64,000 bases of DNA, from contig NZ_JAPENY010000002.1 of the NCBI RefSeq assembly GCF_026341825.1, positions 806,001-870,000 of the forward strand, read 5' to 3'. Position 1 is the stretch's first letter. Every line of letters starts with the position of its first letter. Origin of the DNA: Streptomyces sp. NBC_00620. GTDB taxonomy: Bacteria; Actinomycetota; Actinomycetes; Streptomycetales; Streptomycetaceae. The notes beneath the pieces are model-generated. The model was not told the DNA's origin and did not search any database. It saw only the letters and a list, made by a program, of their open reading frames with translations. This document shows positions 8,288-16,379 of the stretch, one piece after another. The position numbers were made by a program, and so were the translations under genes.

Positions 8288-9265
8288 ATGCTGTCCCGAC
8301 GCACCTTCGCAGCCTCCATCGCCGCCCTTGTCACCGCTCCGCTGCTCAGCGCCTGCGGCGGTGACAGTGACGCGGCGACCGGGACGGGCGGCTCGGACAC
8401 CAAGAAGGTCGGCAACATCAACATCGGTCCCGACCAGAACCGCGTCCGCGGCAAGAAGGTCGACGAGATCGCCGCGCTCGTGCCGGCGGCCGTCCGTGAG
8501 CGCGGCACGCTGAAGCTCGGCCAGAGCGCCGACGCCTCGCCGCCACTCGGGTTCTACGCGACCGACGACAAAACCCGGATCGGCTCGGAGATCGACCTCG
8601 CGACGCTCGTCGCGGACACTCTCGGCCTCAAGCTCGACAACGAGGAGGTCTCCTGGGAGAACCTCTTCGTCGGGCTCGACAGCGGCAAGTTCGACGCCGT
8701 GTTCTCCAACGTCACCGTCACCGAGGAACGCAAGGAGAAGTACGACTTCGCGACCTACCGCCTCGACAACATCGCGTTCGAGGCGAAGAAGGGCGTCGAC
8801 TGGACGGTCAAGGAGCCCAAGGACGTCGCGGGCAAGACCATCGCCGTCTCCTCCGGCACCAACCAGGAGAAGATCCTCGTCGACTGGAGCAAGCAGAACG
8901 AGGACGCCGGTCTGAAGCCCGTGGACATCAAGTACTTCCAGAAGGACACGGACTACTACTTGGCGCTGCAGTCGGGACGTATCGACGCGTATCTCGGCCC
9001 GAGCCCGTCCGCGGCGTACCACGTCTCGTCCGCCGGGCAGACCGAGGTCGTCGGCACTCTCTCCGGAGCCGGCGACAAGCTCCAGGGCAAGATCGCGGCC
9101 ACCACGAAGAAGGACAGCGGCCTCGTGGACGCCTACGCGGCAGCCATCGACCACGTGATCGAGAACGGCCAGTACGCCGAGGTGCTCAAGCGCTGGGGGC
9201 TGACGACCGAGGCCGTCGAGAAGTCCGAGATCAACCCTCCGGGCCTGCCGAAGACCGAGTCGTAG
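8288..9265 (+). CDS. amino-acid ABC transporter substrate-binding lipoprotein (second)
   Basis: A 325-residue family 3 solute-binding protein. The start at ATG 8288 is supported by AGGAG seven bases upstream and gives a signal peptide with lipobox LSAC. The binding domain contains 'LKLGQSADASPPLGFYATDDK', 'DSGKFDAVFSNVTVTEERKEKY' and 'VAGKTIAVSSGTNQEKIL'. It differs clearly from the protein encoded at 2349, so the system may recognise two related ligands. A strong hairpin directly downstream separates it from the monooxygenase genes. Confidence 0.92.
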   Translation: MLSRRTFAASIAALVTAPLLSACGGDSDAATGTGGSDTKKVGNINIGPDQNRVRGKKVDEIAALVPAAVRERGTLKLGQSADASPPLGFYATDDKTRIGSEIDLATLVADTLGLKLDNEEVSWENLFVGLDSGKFDAVFSNVTVTEERKEKYDFATYRLDNIAFEAKKGVDWTVKEPKDVAGKTIAVSSGTNQEKILVDWSKQNEDAGLKPVDIKYFQKDTDYYLALQSGRIDAYLGPSPSAAYHVSSAGQTEVVGTLSGAGDKLQGKIAATTKKDSGLVDAYAAAIDHVIENGQYAEVLKRWGLTTEAVEKSEINPPGLPKTES

Positions 9266-9276
9266 TCCATGTGGGT

Positions 9277-9306
9277 GGCGGCGGGATCCGCACAGATCCC
9301 GCCGCC
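9277..9306 (+). terminator. intra-operon hairpin after binding-protein gene
   Basis: A perfect 12-bp inverted repeat (GGCGGCGGGATC, loop of 6, GATCCCGCCGCC) lies between the binding-protein stop (9265) and the next start (9337). It could terminate part of the transcripts or stabilise the binding-protein mRNA, raising the binding protein relative to the downstream enzymes. Confidence 0.65.
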
Positions 9307-9336
9307 TCCTCGCTCCCCGCTGAAAGGTTCTCCTCA

Positions 9337-10416
9337 ATGACCGCACCGAACGGCCGGGCGCTTCTGCATCTGGCCGCGGCCCTCGACCAGCAGGCGGCCT
9401 ACGATGCCGCCTCCCATGTGGAGTTGGCGCAGCTCGCGGAGCGTGGGGCGTTCGACTTCGTGACGCTCGGTGACACCTTCGCGCGTCCGGGGCCCGACGC
9501 GCTCGCCGTGCTTGCGCGGGTCGCGCCCGTCACCCGCCGGGTCGGTCTGGTGCCGACCGTGACCACCACGCACACCGAGCCCTTCCATGTGCAGGCGGCC
9601 GTGGCGACCCTCGACTGGGTCAGTCATGGGCGGGCCGGCTGGCAGATCGACGTGTCGACGTCCGAGGGCGAGGCGCGGCTGTTCGGCCGGCGGCACGCCG
9701 CGCCCGCCGACGCACTGTGGCGGGAGGCCGGTGAAGTCGCCGACGTGGCCGCCCGGTTGTGGGACAGCTGGCAGGACGACGCCGAGATACGCGACGAGTC
9801 GACAGGCCGCTTCATCGACCGGGACAAGCTGCACTACGTCGACTTCGAGGGGCCGACCTTCTCGGTGAAGGGCCCCTCGATCGTGCCGCGCCCGCCGCAG
9901 GGTCACCCCGTCCGGGTCGTCGACGCGACCGAGGGTCACGCCCGGCAGACCGCGGCCCGGTACGCCGATGTGGCGCTCGTACGGGTCGCGCGCCCGGCGC
10001 AGGCCCGCGCCGTACGGGCCGAACTGCGGGAAGGGGCCGCCCGGTTCGGGCGCGACCCCGACGACCTGCGCGTCCTCGCCGGACTCACCGTCGACCTCGG
10101 TGACGGCGAGCACGCGGCCGAGCCGGGCCACGGCGGCGGCGGACCCCGGCAGACCGCCCAGGGCCCGCTGTACCGGGGCGGCCCCGTCGACCTCGCCGAC
10201 CTGATCGCCTCCTGGCACGCCGCCGACGCCGCCGACGGCTTCCACCTCACGCCCGTCGAACCACTCCGTGACCTGGAACGGCTCGTCAACGGAACGGTGG
10301 CGCTGCTCCAGCACCGCGGCCTGTTCCGCACCTTCTATCCGGGCAGCACGCTCCGGGAGCATCTGGGGCTCGCCCGGCCCGCCAACCAGTACGCCGTGGC
10401 AGGGGGAACGTCATGA
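9337..10416 (+). CDS. LLM-class flavin-dependent oxidoreductase
   Basis: A 359-residue luciferase-like monooxygenase. The start is the ATG preceded by GAAAGG; it gives 'LLHLAAALDQQAAYDAASHVELAQLAERGAFDFVTLGDTF', a typical N-terminus of the alkanesulfonate/NtaA-type TIM-barrel. 'TTTHTEPFHVQAAVATLDWVSHGRAGW' and 'VRVVDATEGHARQTAARYADVALV' are further family blocks. Such enzymes use reduced FMN and oxygen to cleave C-S, C-N or C-P bonds. It overlaps the next LLM gene by four bases, so two different LLM enzymes are co-produced. No FMN reductase gene is visible in the locus. Confidence 0.88.
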   Translation: MTAPNGRALLHLAAALDQQAAYDAASHVELAQLAERGAFDFVTLGDTFARPGPDALAVLARVAPVTRRVGLVPTVTTTHTEPFHVQAAVATLDWVSHGRAGWQIDVSTSEGEARLFGRRHAAPADALWREAGEVADVAARLWDSWQDDAEIRDESTGRFIDRDKLHYVDFEGPTFSVKGPSIVPRPPQGHPVRVVDATEGHARQTAARYADVALVRVARPAQARAVRAELREGAARFGRDPDDLRVLAGLTVDLGDGEHAAEPGHGGGGPRQTAQGPLYRGGPVDLADLIASWHAADAADGFHLTPVEPLRDLERLVNGTVALLQHRGLFRTFYPGSTLREHLGLARPANQYAVAGGTS

Positions 10417-11711
10417 CCGTACGCAAGCAGCTGCACCTCGCCGCCCACTTCCCGGGCGTCAACAGCACCACCGTGTGGGCCGATCCCCGGTCGAAGTCCC
10501 AGATCGACTTCGCGTCCTTCGAGCACCTCGCGCGCACCGCCGAGCGCGGTCTCTTCGACTTCTTCTTCCTCGCCGAGGGGCTGCGGCTGCGCGAGCACCG
10601 GGGACGTATCCATGACCTGGACGTCGTGGGACGGCCCGAGTCGATCACCGTGCTCAACGCGCTCGCGGCCGTCACTGAGCGGCTCGGGCTCGCCGCCACG
10701 GTCAACGCGACCTTCAACGAGCCCTACGAACTCGCCCGCAGGTTCGCCACGTTGGACCATCTGAGCGGGGGCCGGGCCGCCTGGAACGTGGTGACCTCCT
10801 CCGACGCCTTCACCGGCGAGAACTTCCGCCGCGGCGGCTTCCTCGACCGCGCGGACCGCTACACCCGCGCCGCCGAATTCCTCGCCACGGCAAGGGAGTT
10901 GTGGGACTCCTGGACGCCGGAGGGGCTCCCTCGCCCCTTCGCGCACCGGGGCGAACACTTCGACATCGCGGGCGAGTTCGGCCTGCCGCGCTCCCCGCAG
11001 GGGCACCCCGTCGTCATCCAGGCCGGGGACTCCCCGGATGGCCGTGAGTTCGCCGCGTCCGCCGCCGACGTGATCTTCACGCGGCACGGGAGCCTGGAGG
11101 CGGGCCGGGAGTTCTACGCCGATGTGAAGGGGCGGCTCGCGAGGTACGGGCGGGCGCCCGAGGACCTGAAGATCATGCCCGGGGTCACCGTCGTGCTCGG
11201 GGACACGGCCGCCGAGGCGCAGGAGCGGGCGGCCGACATCCGCCGCCTGCAGGTCTCGCCGCAGAACGCGATCCTCGCCCTGGAGCAGATCTGGGGCGTC
11301 GACCTCTCCTCGTACGACCCCGACGGGCCCCTTCCGGACATCGACCCGGATTCGGAGTCGGCCCTGGTGCAGGGGCGCGTGAAAATCGCCGACCCCTTCG
11401 CGATCGCCGAGAAGTGGCGGGCCCTGTCGCGGGAGAAGGGCCTGTCCATCCGGCAGACCGTGATCGAGGCGAGCGGCCGGCAGTCCTTCATCGGCACTCC
11501 GGAGTCCGTCGCCGCCGAGCTGGACGAGTTCGTGACCAACGACGCCGCCGACGGCTTCATCCTCGTACCGCATCTGACACCCGGCGGCCTCGACGAGTTC
11601 GTGGACCGGGTGGTGCCGCTGCTCCAGGAGCGCGGCGCGTTCCGTACGGAATACACGGGCACGACGCTGCGCTCACACCTCGGGTTGCCGGATCCGGTGT
11701 GGAAGGGTTGA
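10413..11711 (+). CDS. NtaA/SnaA/DszA-family FMN-dependent monooxygenase
   Basis: A 432-residue LLM monooxygenase of the NtaA/SnaA/SoxA(DszA) subfamily. Markers are the N-terminal 'KQLHLAAHFPGVNSTTVW', 'RFATLDHLSGGRAAWNVVTS', 'NFRRGGFLDRADRY' and 'HPVVIQAGDSPDGREFAASAADVIF'. Known members attack nitrilotriacetate, EDTA, dibenzothiophene sulfone and, in Bacillus, N-acetyl-S-alkylcysteines (CmoJ/YtnJ). The C-terminal 'ADGFILVPHLTPGGLDEFVDRVVPLLQERG' is also typical. In this context it is the best candidate for the C-S cleaving enzyme of an imported sulfur amino acid; that substrate is inferred. Confidence 0.88.
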   Translation: MTVRKQLHLAAHFPGVNSTTVWADPRSKSQIDFASFEHLARTAERGLFDFFFLAEGLRLREHRGRIHDLDVVGRPESITVLNALAAVTERLGLAATVNATFNEPYELARRFATLDHLSGGRAAWNVVTSSDAFTGENFRRGGFLDRADRYTRAAEFLATARELWDSWTPEGLPRPFAHRGEHFDIAGEFGLPRSPQGHPVVIQAGDSPDGREFAASAADVIFTRHGSLEAGREFYADVKGRLARYGRAPEDLKIMPGVTVVLGDTAAEAQERAADIRRLQVSPQNAILALEQIWGVDLSSYDPDGPLPDIDPDSESALVQGRVKIADPFAIAEKWRALSREKGLSIRQTVIEASGRQSFIGTPESVAAELDEFVTNDAADGFILVPHLTPGGLDEFVDRVVPLLQERGAFRTEYTGTTLRSHLGLPDPVWKG

Positions 11712-11715
11712 TCAC

Positions 11716-12498
11716 ATGACGACGGACGCATCCGAGGACTGGAAGCACTGGCACGAGCACCGCGACGAATCGGTGTCCGCGCCCTACGGACCGCTCACGC
11801 TCACGGGCACGTACTGGATCGAGGACCATCCGGAAGGGCAACTTCCGGGCATCCCGGGACGGTGGACCGCCGGGGACGACGCGGTCGTACTGACGGCGAC
11901 GGCCGAGGACGGTCTCACCGTCGACGGGGAGCCCTTCACCGGCGAGGTGACGCTCGGCGCCGATCTCGGTCCGGCGGACGGGGCCCGCGTCGGGCGCGGC
12001 GAGCGCCGGTTCGTCGTCCTCGTGCGGGAAGGGGTCTGGGGCGTACGCGACTTCGACCCCGGCTCACCCGCACGGCAGGCGTTCAAGGGCATCGACGCGA
12101 CCGGGTACGACCCGCGCTGGTCGGTGCCGGGGCACTTCACGCCGTACGGCGAGGGCCGCACCGTACGCGTCGAGAACGCGGACGGACAGGCGCGCGGTCT
12201 TGGGCTGGGCGGGGTGCTCGCCTTCACCCTCGACGGACAGGACCTCACGCTTCAGGTCTCGGTCGAGGGCGACGGCTCGCTCTGGGCCGTGTTCGCCGAC
12301 TCCACGAGCGGGGAGAGCAGTTACCGCTTCCGGTTCCTGCGGCCCGCGGCGCCCGACGCCGAGGGGCGTACGACGGTGGACTTCAACCGGGCCGTGCTCC
12401 CGCCGTGCGCCTTCGCGGACCACTTCATCTGCCCGTTCCCGCCGCCCGGGAACACCCTGGGCACGGCGGTCGAGGCGGGGGAGCGGAACCTGCTCTGA
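11716..12498 (+). CDS. DUF1684 domain-containing protein
   Basis: A 260-residue protein of family DUF1684, starting four bases after the monooxygenase stop and therefore the last gene of the island operon. Residues ~8-40 carry 'WKHWHEHRDESVSAPYGPLTLTGTYWI'; the C-terminal third has 'TVDFNRAVLPPCAFADHFICPFPPPGN', which is strongly conserved in the family. There is no signal peptide or membrane span. The biochemical role is unknown; proximity to the LLM enzymes suggests an accessory function in the same pathway. Confidence 0.85.
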   Translation: MTTDASEDWKHWHEHRDESVSAPYGPLTLTGTYWIEDHPEGQLPGIPGRWTAGDDAVVLTATAEDGLTVDGEPFTGEVTLGADLGPADGARVGRGERRFVVLVREGVWGVRDFDPGSPARQAFKGIDATGYDPRWSVPGHFTPYGEGRTVRVENADGQARGLGLGGVLAFTLDGQDLTLQVSVEGDGSLWAVFADSTSGESSYRFRFLRPAAPDAEGRTTVDFNRAVLPPCAFADHFICPFPPPGNTLGTAVEAGERNLL

Positions 12499-12518
12499 GA
12501 CGCCCGGTTTCCGGCATG

Positions 12519-12550
12519 CGCGCGCCGACGGTGGTCTTCGTCGGCGCGCG
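12519..12550 (+). terminator. terminator of the transporter/monooxygenase operon
   Basis: A perfect 12-bp inverted repeat (CGCGCGCCGACG at 12519-12530 with CGTCGGCGCGCG at 12539-12550) and 8-base loop begins 20 bp after the DUF1684 stop. Confidence 0.7.
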
Positions 12551-12938
12551 TTCGTGTGCTCGTATTCCGCCGCCCCGTGCATCCGCCGTGTGCATGACAG
12601 GAATACGCCATTCTGGGCCGGCGCGCCGTCTGTTGAGCTTCGGCATCTGTCGCGGGCGGCACTCGCCGACGGCCACTGCGGTGACGTGGTCAATGCCTGT
12701 CAACACGCGTAGTTCGTGGGCGTGGTCCGCGCAAGATCTACCTCCCCGCGCTGTCCAACAGTTGAACCCTGTACGGCCGAAAGGCGCCCTTGCGCCCATC
12801 AGCCGCGCGGCCGAATACTCCCCCACAGCGCTTCCCAGGAGCACGGCTTGTCCGGAATCCGGGCAGGGGTGTCTCTGGCTGCGCCTCACGGGCCCCGACC
12901 CCACGCGGGCCCCTTACTTCCCCTCGGAGGAATGACAC
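12551..12938. other. long 5' region of protease gene
   Basis: About 390 bp without a supported gene between the operon terminator and the S1 protease. It contains the motif TGTCAACACGCGTAG at 12698-12712, shared with the region upstream of the SGNH lipase and, in part, the second S1 protease. Beyond that motif and the GGAGG site at 12926-12930 I see no distinct structure. Confidence 0.5.
12698..12712 (+). promoter_or_regulatory. shared secreted-hydrolase upstream motif, copy 1
   Basis: The sequence TGTCAACACGCGTAG is identical over 15 bases to 48483-48497 and similar to 14975-14987. All three copies lie upstream of genes for secreted hydrolases. The binding factor is unknown to me. Confidence 0.45.
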
Positions 12939-13841
12939 GTGAGGATCAAGCGCACTACCCCCCGCAACGGCATAGCGAGACGGACCCGGCTGATCGCCGT
13001 CAGCGCCGGACTCGTAGCCGCGGCAGCGATCACCGTCCCCAACGCGAGCGCGGCCGACGTCCACACCTTCAGCACCACCCAACTGAGTTCCGTGAACAAG
13101 TCGGTACTCAAGTCCGACATCGCGGGTACCGCCTGGGTGGTCGACGCCAAGACGAACCGCGTCGTCGTCACCGTCGACAGCACGGTCTCGGCGGCCGAGA
13201 TCGCGGAGATCAAGAAGGACGCGGGCGGCAACGCCGGCGCCCTCACGATCAAGCACACCCCGGGCAAGTTCAACAAGCTGATCAACGGCGGCGACGCCAT
13301 CTACGGTGGCGGCTACCGCTGCTCGCTCGGCTTCAACGTCGTCAGCGGGAGCACCTACTACTTCCTGACCGCCGGGCACTGCGGAGAGGTCGCCTCGACC
13401 TGGTACTCCAACTCCGGTCAGACCACCACGCTGGGCACGAACTACGGCTACAGCTTCCCGACCAACGACTACGCGCTGGTCCGCTACACCAACACGTCGG
13501 TCACCAAGTCCGGCACCGCGGGCAACACCGACATCACCAGCTCCGGCAATGCCTCCGTGGGCCAGGCGGTCATCCGTGACGGCTCCACGACCGGCATCCA
13601 CACCGGGACCGTGACCGGCCTCAACGCCACCGTCAACTACGGCAGCGGCGACGTGGTCTACCAGATGATCCAGACCAACGTCTGTGCCGAGGGCGGCGAC
13701 TCCGGTGGCGCCCTCTACACCTCCGGTGGCGTCGCGCTCGGTCTGACCTCCGGTGGCAGCGGCAACTGCAGCTCGGGCGGCACGACCTTCTTCCAGCCCG
13801 TGGCCGAGGCCCTCAGCCGCTACGGTGTCTCCGTCTACTGA
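12939..13841 (+). CDS. secreted S1 serine protease (streptogrisin/alpha-lytic type)
   Basis: A 300-residue prepro-protease starting at GTG with GGAGG upstream. Residues 1-39 form a twin-arginine-like or long Sec signal peptide (RTTPRNGIARRTR followed by a hydrophobic core and ASA). A propeptide of ~75 residues precedes the mature chymotrypsin-fold domain beginning near 'INGGDAIYGGGYRCSLGF'. The catalytic triad is visible: His147 in TAGHC, Asp177 in NDYAL, Ser255 in GGDSGG. Cysteines at 128/148 and 249/~277 fit the streptogrisin disulfides. It should be an extracellular endopeptidase. The short propeptide is closer to streptogrisins A/B than to C or D. Confidence 0.93.
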   Translation: MRIKRTTPRNGIARRTRLIAVSAGLVAAAAITVPNASAADVHTFSTTQLSSVNKSVLKSDIAGTAWVVDAKTNRVVVTVDSTVSAAEIAEIKKDAGGNAGALTIKHTPGKFNKLINGGDAIYGGGYRCSLGFNVVSGSTYYFLTAGHCGEVASTWYSNSGQTTTLGTNYGYSFPTNDYALVRYTNTSVTKSGTAGNTDITSSGNASVGQAVIRDGSTTGIHTGTVTGLNATVNYGSGDVVYQMIQTNVCAEGGDSGGALYTSGGVALGLTSGGSGNCSSGGTTFFQPVAEALSRYGVSVY

Positions 13842-13894
13842 CCCGACCGGCGCACCACAAGCACGCGCACGACCTGACCGTGCAGCCAGCAGCA

Positions 13895-13933
13895 GGCGAG
13901 CCCCCGCACTCAACTGACGTGCGGGGGCTCGCC
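13895..13933 (+). terminator. strong hairpin terminator after protease
   Basis: A 15-bp perfect stem (GGCGAGCCCCCGCAC from 13895, partner ending at 13933) with a 9-base loop and a following TT lies ~50 bp after the protease stop. Confidence 0.8.
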
Positions 13934-14004
13934 CTTGCTCGGGTGACGGAGTTACCGTCGACGTACATGCCTGATGCGCCCACTTCGGACCCTGGGGGGC
14001 CGTA

Positions 14005-14874
14005 ATGGTGGAGGAGCTGGTGGCGGCGGGAGTTACCGTCGCGTCGGTGGGGCTGGTCTATGTGATGGCCGGGGCCCGTGTCGTCAAACAGTACGAACGG
14101 GGCGTGGTGCTGCGGCTCGGCCGGCTGCGCACGCAGGTACGCGGTCCCGGGTTCACGATGATCGTGCCCTTCGTCGACAAGCTGCGTAAGGTCAATATGC
14201 AGATCGTGACGATGCCGGTGCCGGCGCAGGACGGCATCACCAGGGACAACGTCACGGTCCGGGTGGACGCCGTCATCTACTTCAAGGTGATCGACGCCGC
14301 CGACGCCGTCATCCAGGTCGAGGACTACCAGTTCGCGGTCTCGCAGATGGCGCAGACGTCACTGCGCTCGATCATCGGCAAGAGCGATCTCGACGATCTG
14401 CTCTCCAACCGGGAAAAGCTCAACCAGGGCCTGGAGTTGATGATCGACAGCCCGGCGGTCGGCTGGGGTGTGCAGATCGACCGCGTCGAGATCAAGGACG
14501 TGTCCCTGCCGGAGACCATGAAACGGTCGATGGCCCGGCAGGCCGAGGCCGACCGAGAGCGCCGCGCCCGGGTCATCAACGCCGACGCGGAGTTGCAGGC
14601 GTCGAAGAAGCTGGCGGAGGCCGCCGGGGTGATGTCCGAGCAGCCCGCGGCGCTCCAACTGCGGCTGCTGCAGACGGTGGTGGCGGTCGCCGCTGAGAAG
14701 AACTCCACGCTGGTGCTGCCCTTCCCGGTGGAGCTGCTGCGGTTCCTGGAGCGGGCGCAGCAGCCCCCGGCATCTCCGGCGGCAGTGCCTCAGCAACCGG
14801 TGCAGGAGCAACTCCCCTCTGCCGAGCCCCCGATGGAATCGGACTCCGAGGGGTCGAAAACAGGACAGGACTAG
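14005..14874 (+). CDS. SPFH/Band 7 (slipin-type) membrane protein
   Basis: A 289-residue SPFH-domain protein. One N-terminal membrane segment (residues ~5-25) is followed by the Band 7 domain: 'VVKQYERGVVLRLGRLRTQVRGPGF', 'PVPAQDGITRDNVTVRVDAVIYFKV' and 'LDDLLSNREKLNQGLELMID'. A helical, probably coiled segment (~165-200) carries 'MARQAEADRERRARVINADAELQASKKLAEAA', and the C-terminus is Pro/Gln-rich and low-complexity. The family organises membrane microdomains and is often linked to proteases; no NfeD-like partner is next to it here. Slipin is the closest subgroup by sequence. Confidence 0.9.
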   Translation: MVEELVAAGVTVASVGLVYVMAGARVVKQYERGVVLRLGRLRTQVRGPGFTMIVPFVDKLRKVNMQIVTMPVPAQDGITRDNVTVRVDAVIYFKVIDAADAVIQVEDYQFAVSQMAQTSLRSIIGKSDLDDLLSNREKLNQGLELMIDSPAVGWGVQIDRVEIKDVSLPETMKRSMARQAEADRERRARVINADAELQASKKLAEAAGVMSEQPAALQLRLLQTVVAVAAEKNSTLVLPFPVELLRFLERAQQPPASPAAVPQQPVQEQLPSAEPPMESDSEGSKTGQD

Positions 14875-14904
14875 ACCTCACAGGCTGCACAACGGGTACT
14901 CGCA

Positions 14905-14922
14905 CCCAGTGTTTGCACTGGG
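14905..14922 (+). terminator. small hairpin after SPFH gene
   Basis: CCCAGTG and CACTGGG form a 7-bp stem with a 4-base loop, 30 bp after the SPFH stop. A weak terminator or operator-like palindrome; nothing else in this interval looks like a terminator. Confidence 0.35.
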
Positions 14923-14974
14923 AACCGACGTGGCCTGACCACGCAGGGTCAAGTCCGGGGGAGCGTGCGCCCGT

Positions 14975-14987
14975 TGTCTACGCGCGT
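14975..14987 (+). promoter_or_regulatory. shared secreted-hydrolase upstream motif, copy 2
   Basis: TGTCTACGCGCGT matches the 13-base core of copies 1 and 3 (TGTC-A/T-AC-A/G-CGCGT). It lies 168 bp before the second S1 protease start. Confidence 0.35.
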
Positions 14988-15154
14988 CCTGAAGTCGACC
15001 TTGTGTGCCCCCTGTCAGGCTGGGAATAGTGGGTGACGAACAAATTGGCATGGACGCGGCGTTTTCTGTTGTGAGCCGGGTACATGTCCGTACGCCTTCC
15101 GGTCGGAGAGGTCCCCACAACCTCCCGGCCGCTCCCCCCACAGGAGGACGTAAC

Positions 15155-16234
15155 TTGAAGCACCGACGCATACCCAAGCGGCGTGCCGCCGTGACAGGTG
15201 CGGGCATCGCCGCACTGGTCGCCGCGGGAGTCACCTTCCAGACTGCGAACGCGAGTGAGGTGACGAAGACCCCCGCGCCCGAGACCCTCTCGATCGCGGC
15301 GGCCGGAAAGCTTGCCTCGACCCTCGGCAAGGACCTCGGCGCCGACGCGGCGGGAACGTATTACGACGCGAAGACCAAGCTTCTCGTCGTCAACGTGCTC
15401 GACGAGACCGCCGCGAAGACCGCCCAGGCGGCGGGCGCCCAGGCCAGAATCGTCGAGAACTCCCTCGCCGAGCTGACGAGCGCCCGTACGACGCTCAAGA
15501 ACGACGCGACCATCCCCGGCACCTCGTGGGCGACCGACCCGCAGACCAACAAGGTCGTCGTCACCGCGGACAGCACGGTCTCCAAGGCCGAACTGGCCAA
15601 GCTGACCGAGGTCGTCGAGGGGCTCGGCTCCAAGGCCGAACTCCAGCGTACGAAGGGGGAGTTCAAGCCCTTCGTCGCGGGCGGCGACGCGATCACCGGC
15701 TCCGGCGGGCGCTGCTCGCTCGGCTTCAACGTGGTCAAGGGCGGCGAGCCGTACTTCATCACCGCCGGGCACTGCACCGAGGCGATCTCCACCTGGTCCG
15801 CGGGCGGAACCGTGATCGGCGAGAACGAGCAGTCCAGCTTCCCCGGCAACGACTACGGCCTCGTCAAGTACACCGCCGACGTCGACCACCCGAGCGAGGT
15901 CGACCTCTACAACGGCTCGGCGCAGGCCATCACCCAGGCCGGCGACCCGACCGTCGGCCAGTCGGTGACCCGCAGCGGTTCGACGACCCAGGTGCACAGC
16001 GGCACGGTCACCGGCCTGGACGCCACTGTGAACTACGGCAACGGCGACATCGTCAACGGGCTCATCCAGACGAACGTCTGCGCCGAGCCCGGTGACAGCG
16101 GCGGCTCGCTCTTCTCGGGCTCCACCGCGATCGGCCTCACCTCGGGCGGCAGCGGCGACTGCACCTCCGGTGGCGAGACCTTCTTCCAGCCGGTCACGGA
16201 GGCGCTTTCCGCGACCGGTTCCGCGATCGGCTGA
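15155..16234 (+). CDS. secreted S1 serine protease with long propeptide
   Basis: A 359-residue prepro-protease. The TTG at 15155 is chosen because AGGAGG lies seven bases before it and it yields a proper signal sequence (residues 1-34, basic start, hydrophobic core, ANAS); further upstream in-frame sequence looks non-coding. A propeptide of ~140 residues contains an alpha-lytic-protease-type prodomain. The mature domain starts near 'FVAGGDAITGSGGRCSLGF'. Triad: His206 (TAGHC), Asp233 (NDYGL), Ser315 (GDSGG). It is close to the protease at 12939 in the catalytic domain but has a longer prosegment, as in streptogrisin C/D types. Confidence 0.93.
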   Translation: MKHRRIPKRRAAVTGAGIAALVAAGVTFQTANASEVTKTPAPETLSIAAAGKLASTLGKDLGADAAGTYYDAKTKLLVVNVLDETAAKTAQAAGAQARIVENSLAELTSARTTLKNDATIPGTSWATDPQTNKVVVTADSTVSKAELAKLTEVVEGLGSKAELQRTKGEFKPFVAGGDAITGSGGRCSLGFNVVKGGEPYFITAGHCTEAISTWSAGGTVIGENEQSSFPGNDYGLVKYTADVDHPSEVDLYNGSAQAITQAGDPTVGQSVTRSGSTTQVHSGTVTGLDATVNYGNGDIVNGLIQTNVCAEPGDSGGSLFSGSTAIGLTSGGSGDCTSGGETFFQPVTEALSATGSAIG

Positions 16235-16277
16235 CGGTCATCGACTGACGGCTTCACCGCTTCACTGAAGAGACGGA

Positions 16278-16310
16278 GTCCCGTCCCCGCGCACGTTGCG
16301 GGGGCGGGGC
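16278..16310 (+). terminator. hairpin terminator with T-rich tail
   Basis: A 13-bp stem (16278-16290 with 16298-16310, two G-T pairs) and 7-base loop is followed by TTTCTC, 43 bp after the protease stop. Confidence 0.75.
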
Positions 16311-16379
16311 TTTCTCGTGTGCGGCGTACTACGGGCGTACTGCCGACCGGGGGAGGGCGTACCACCGCGGAAGCCGGTT

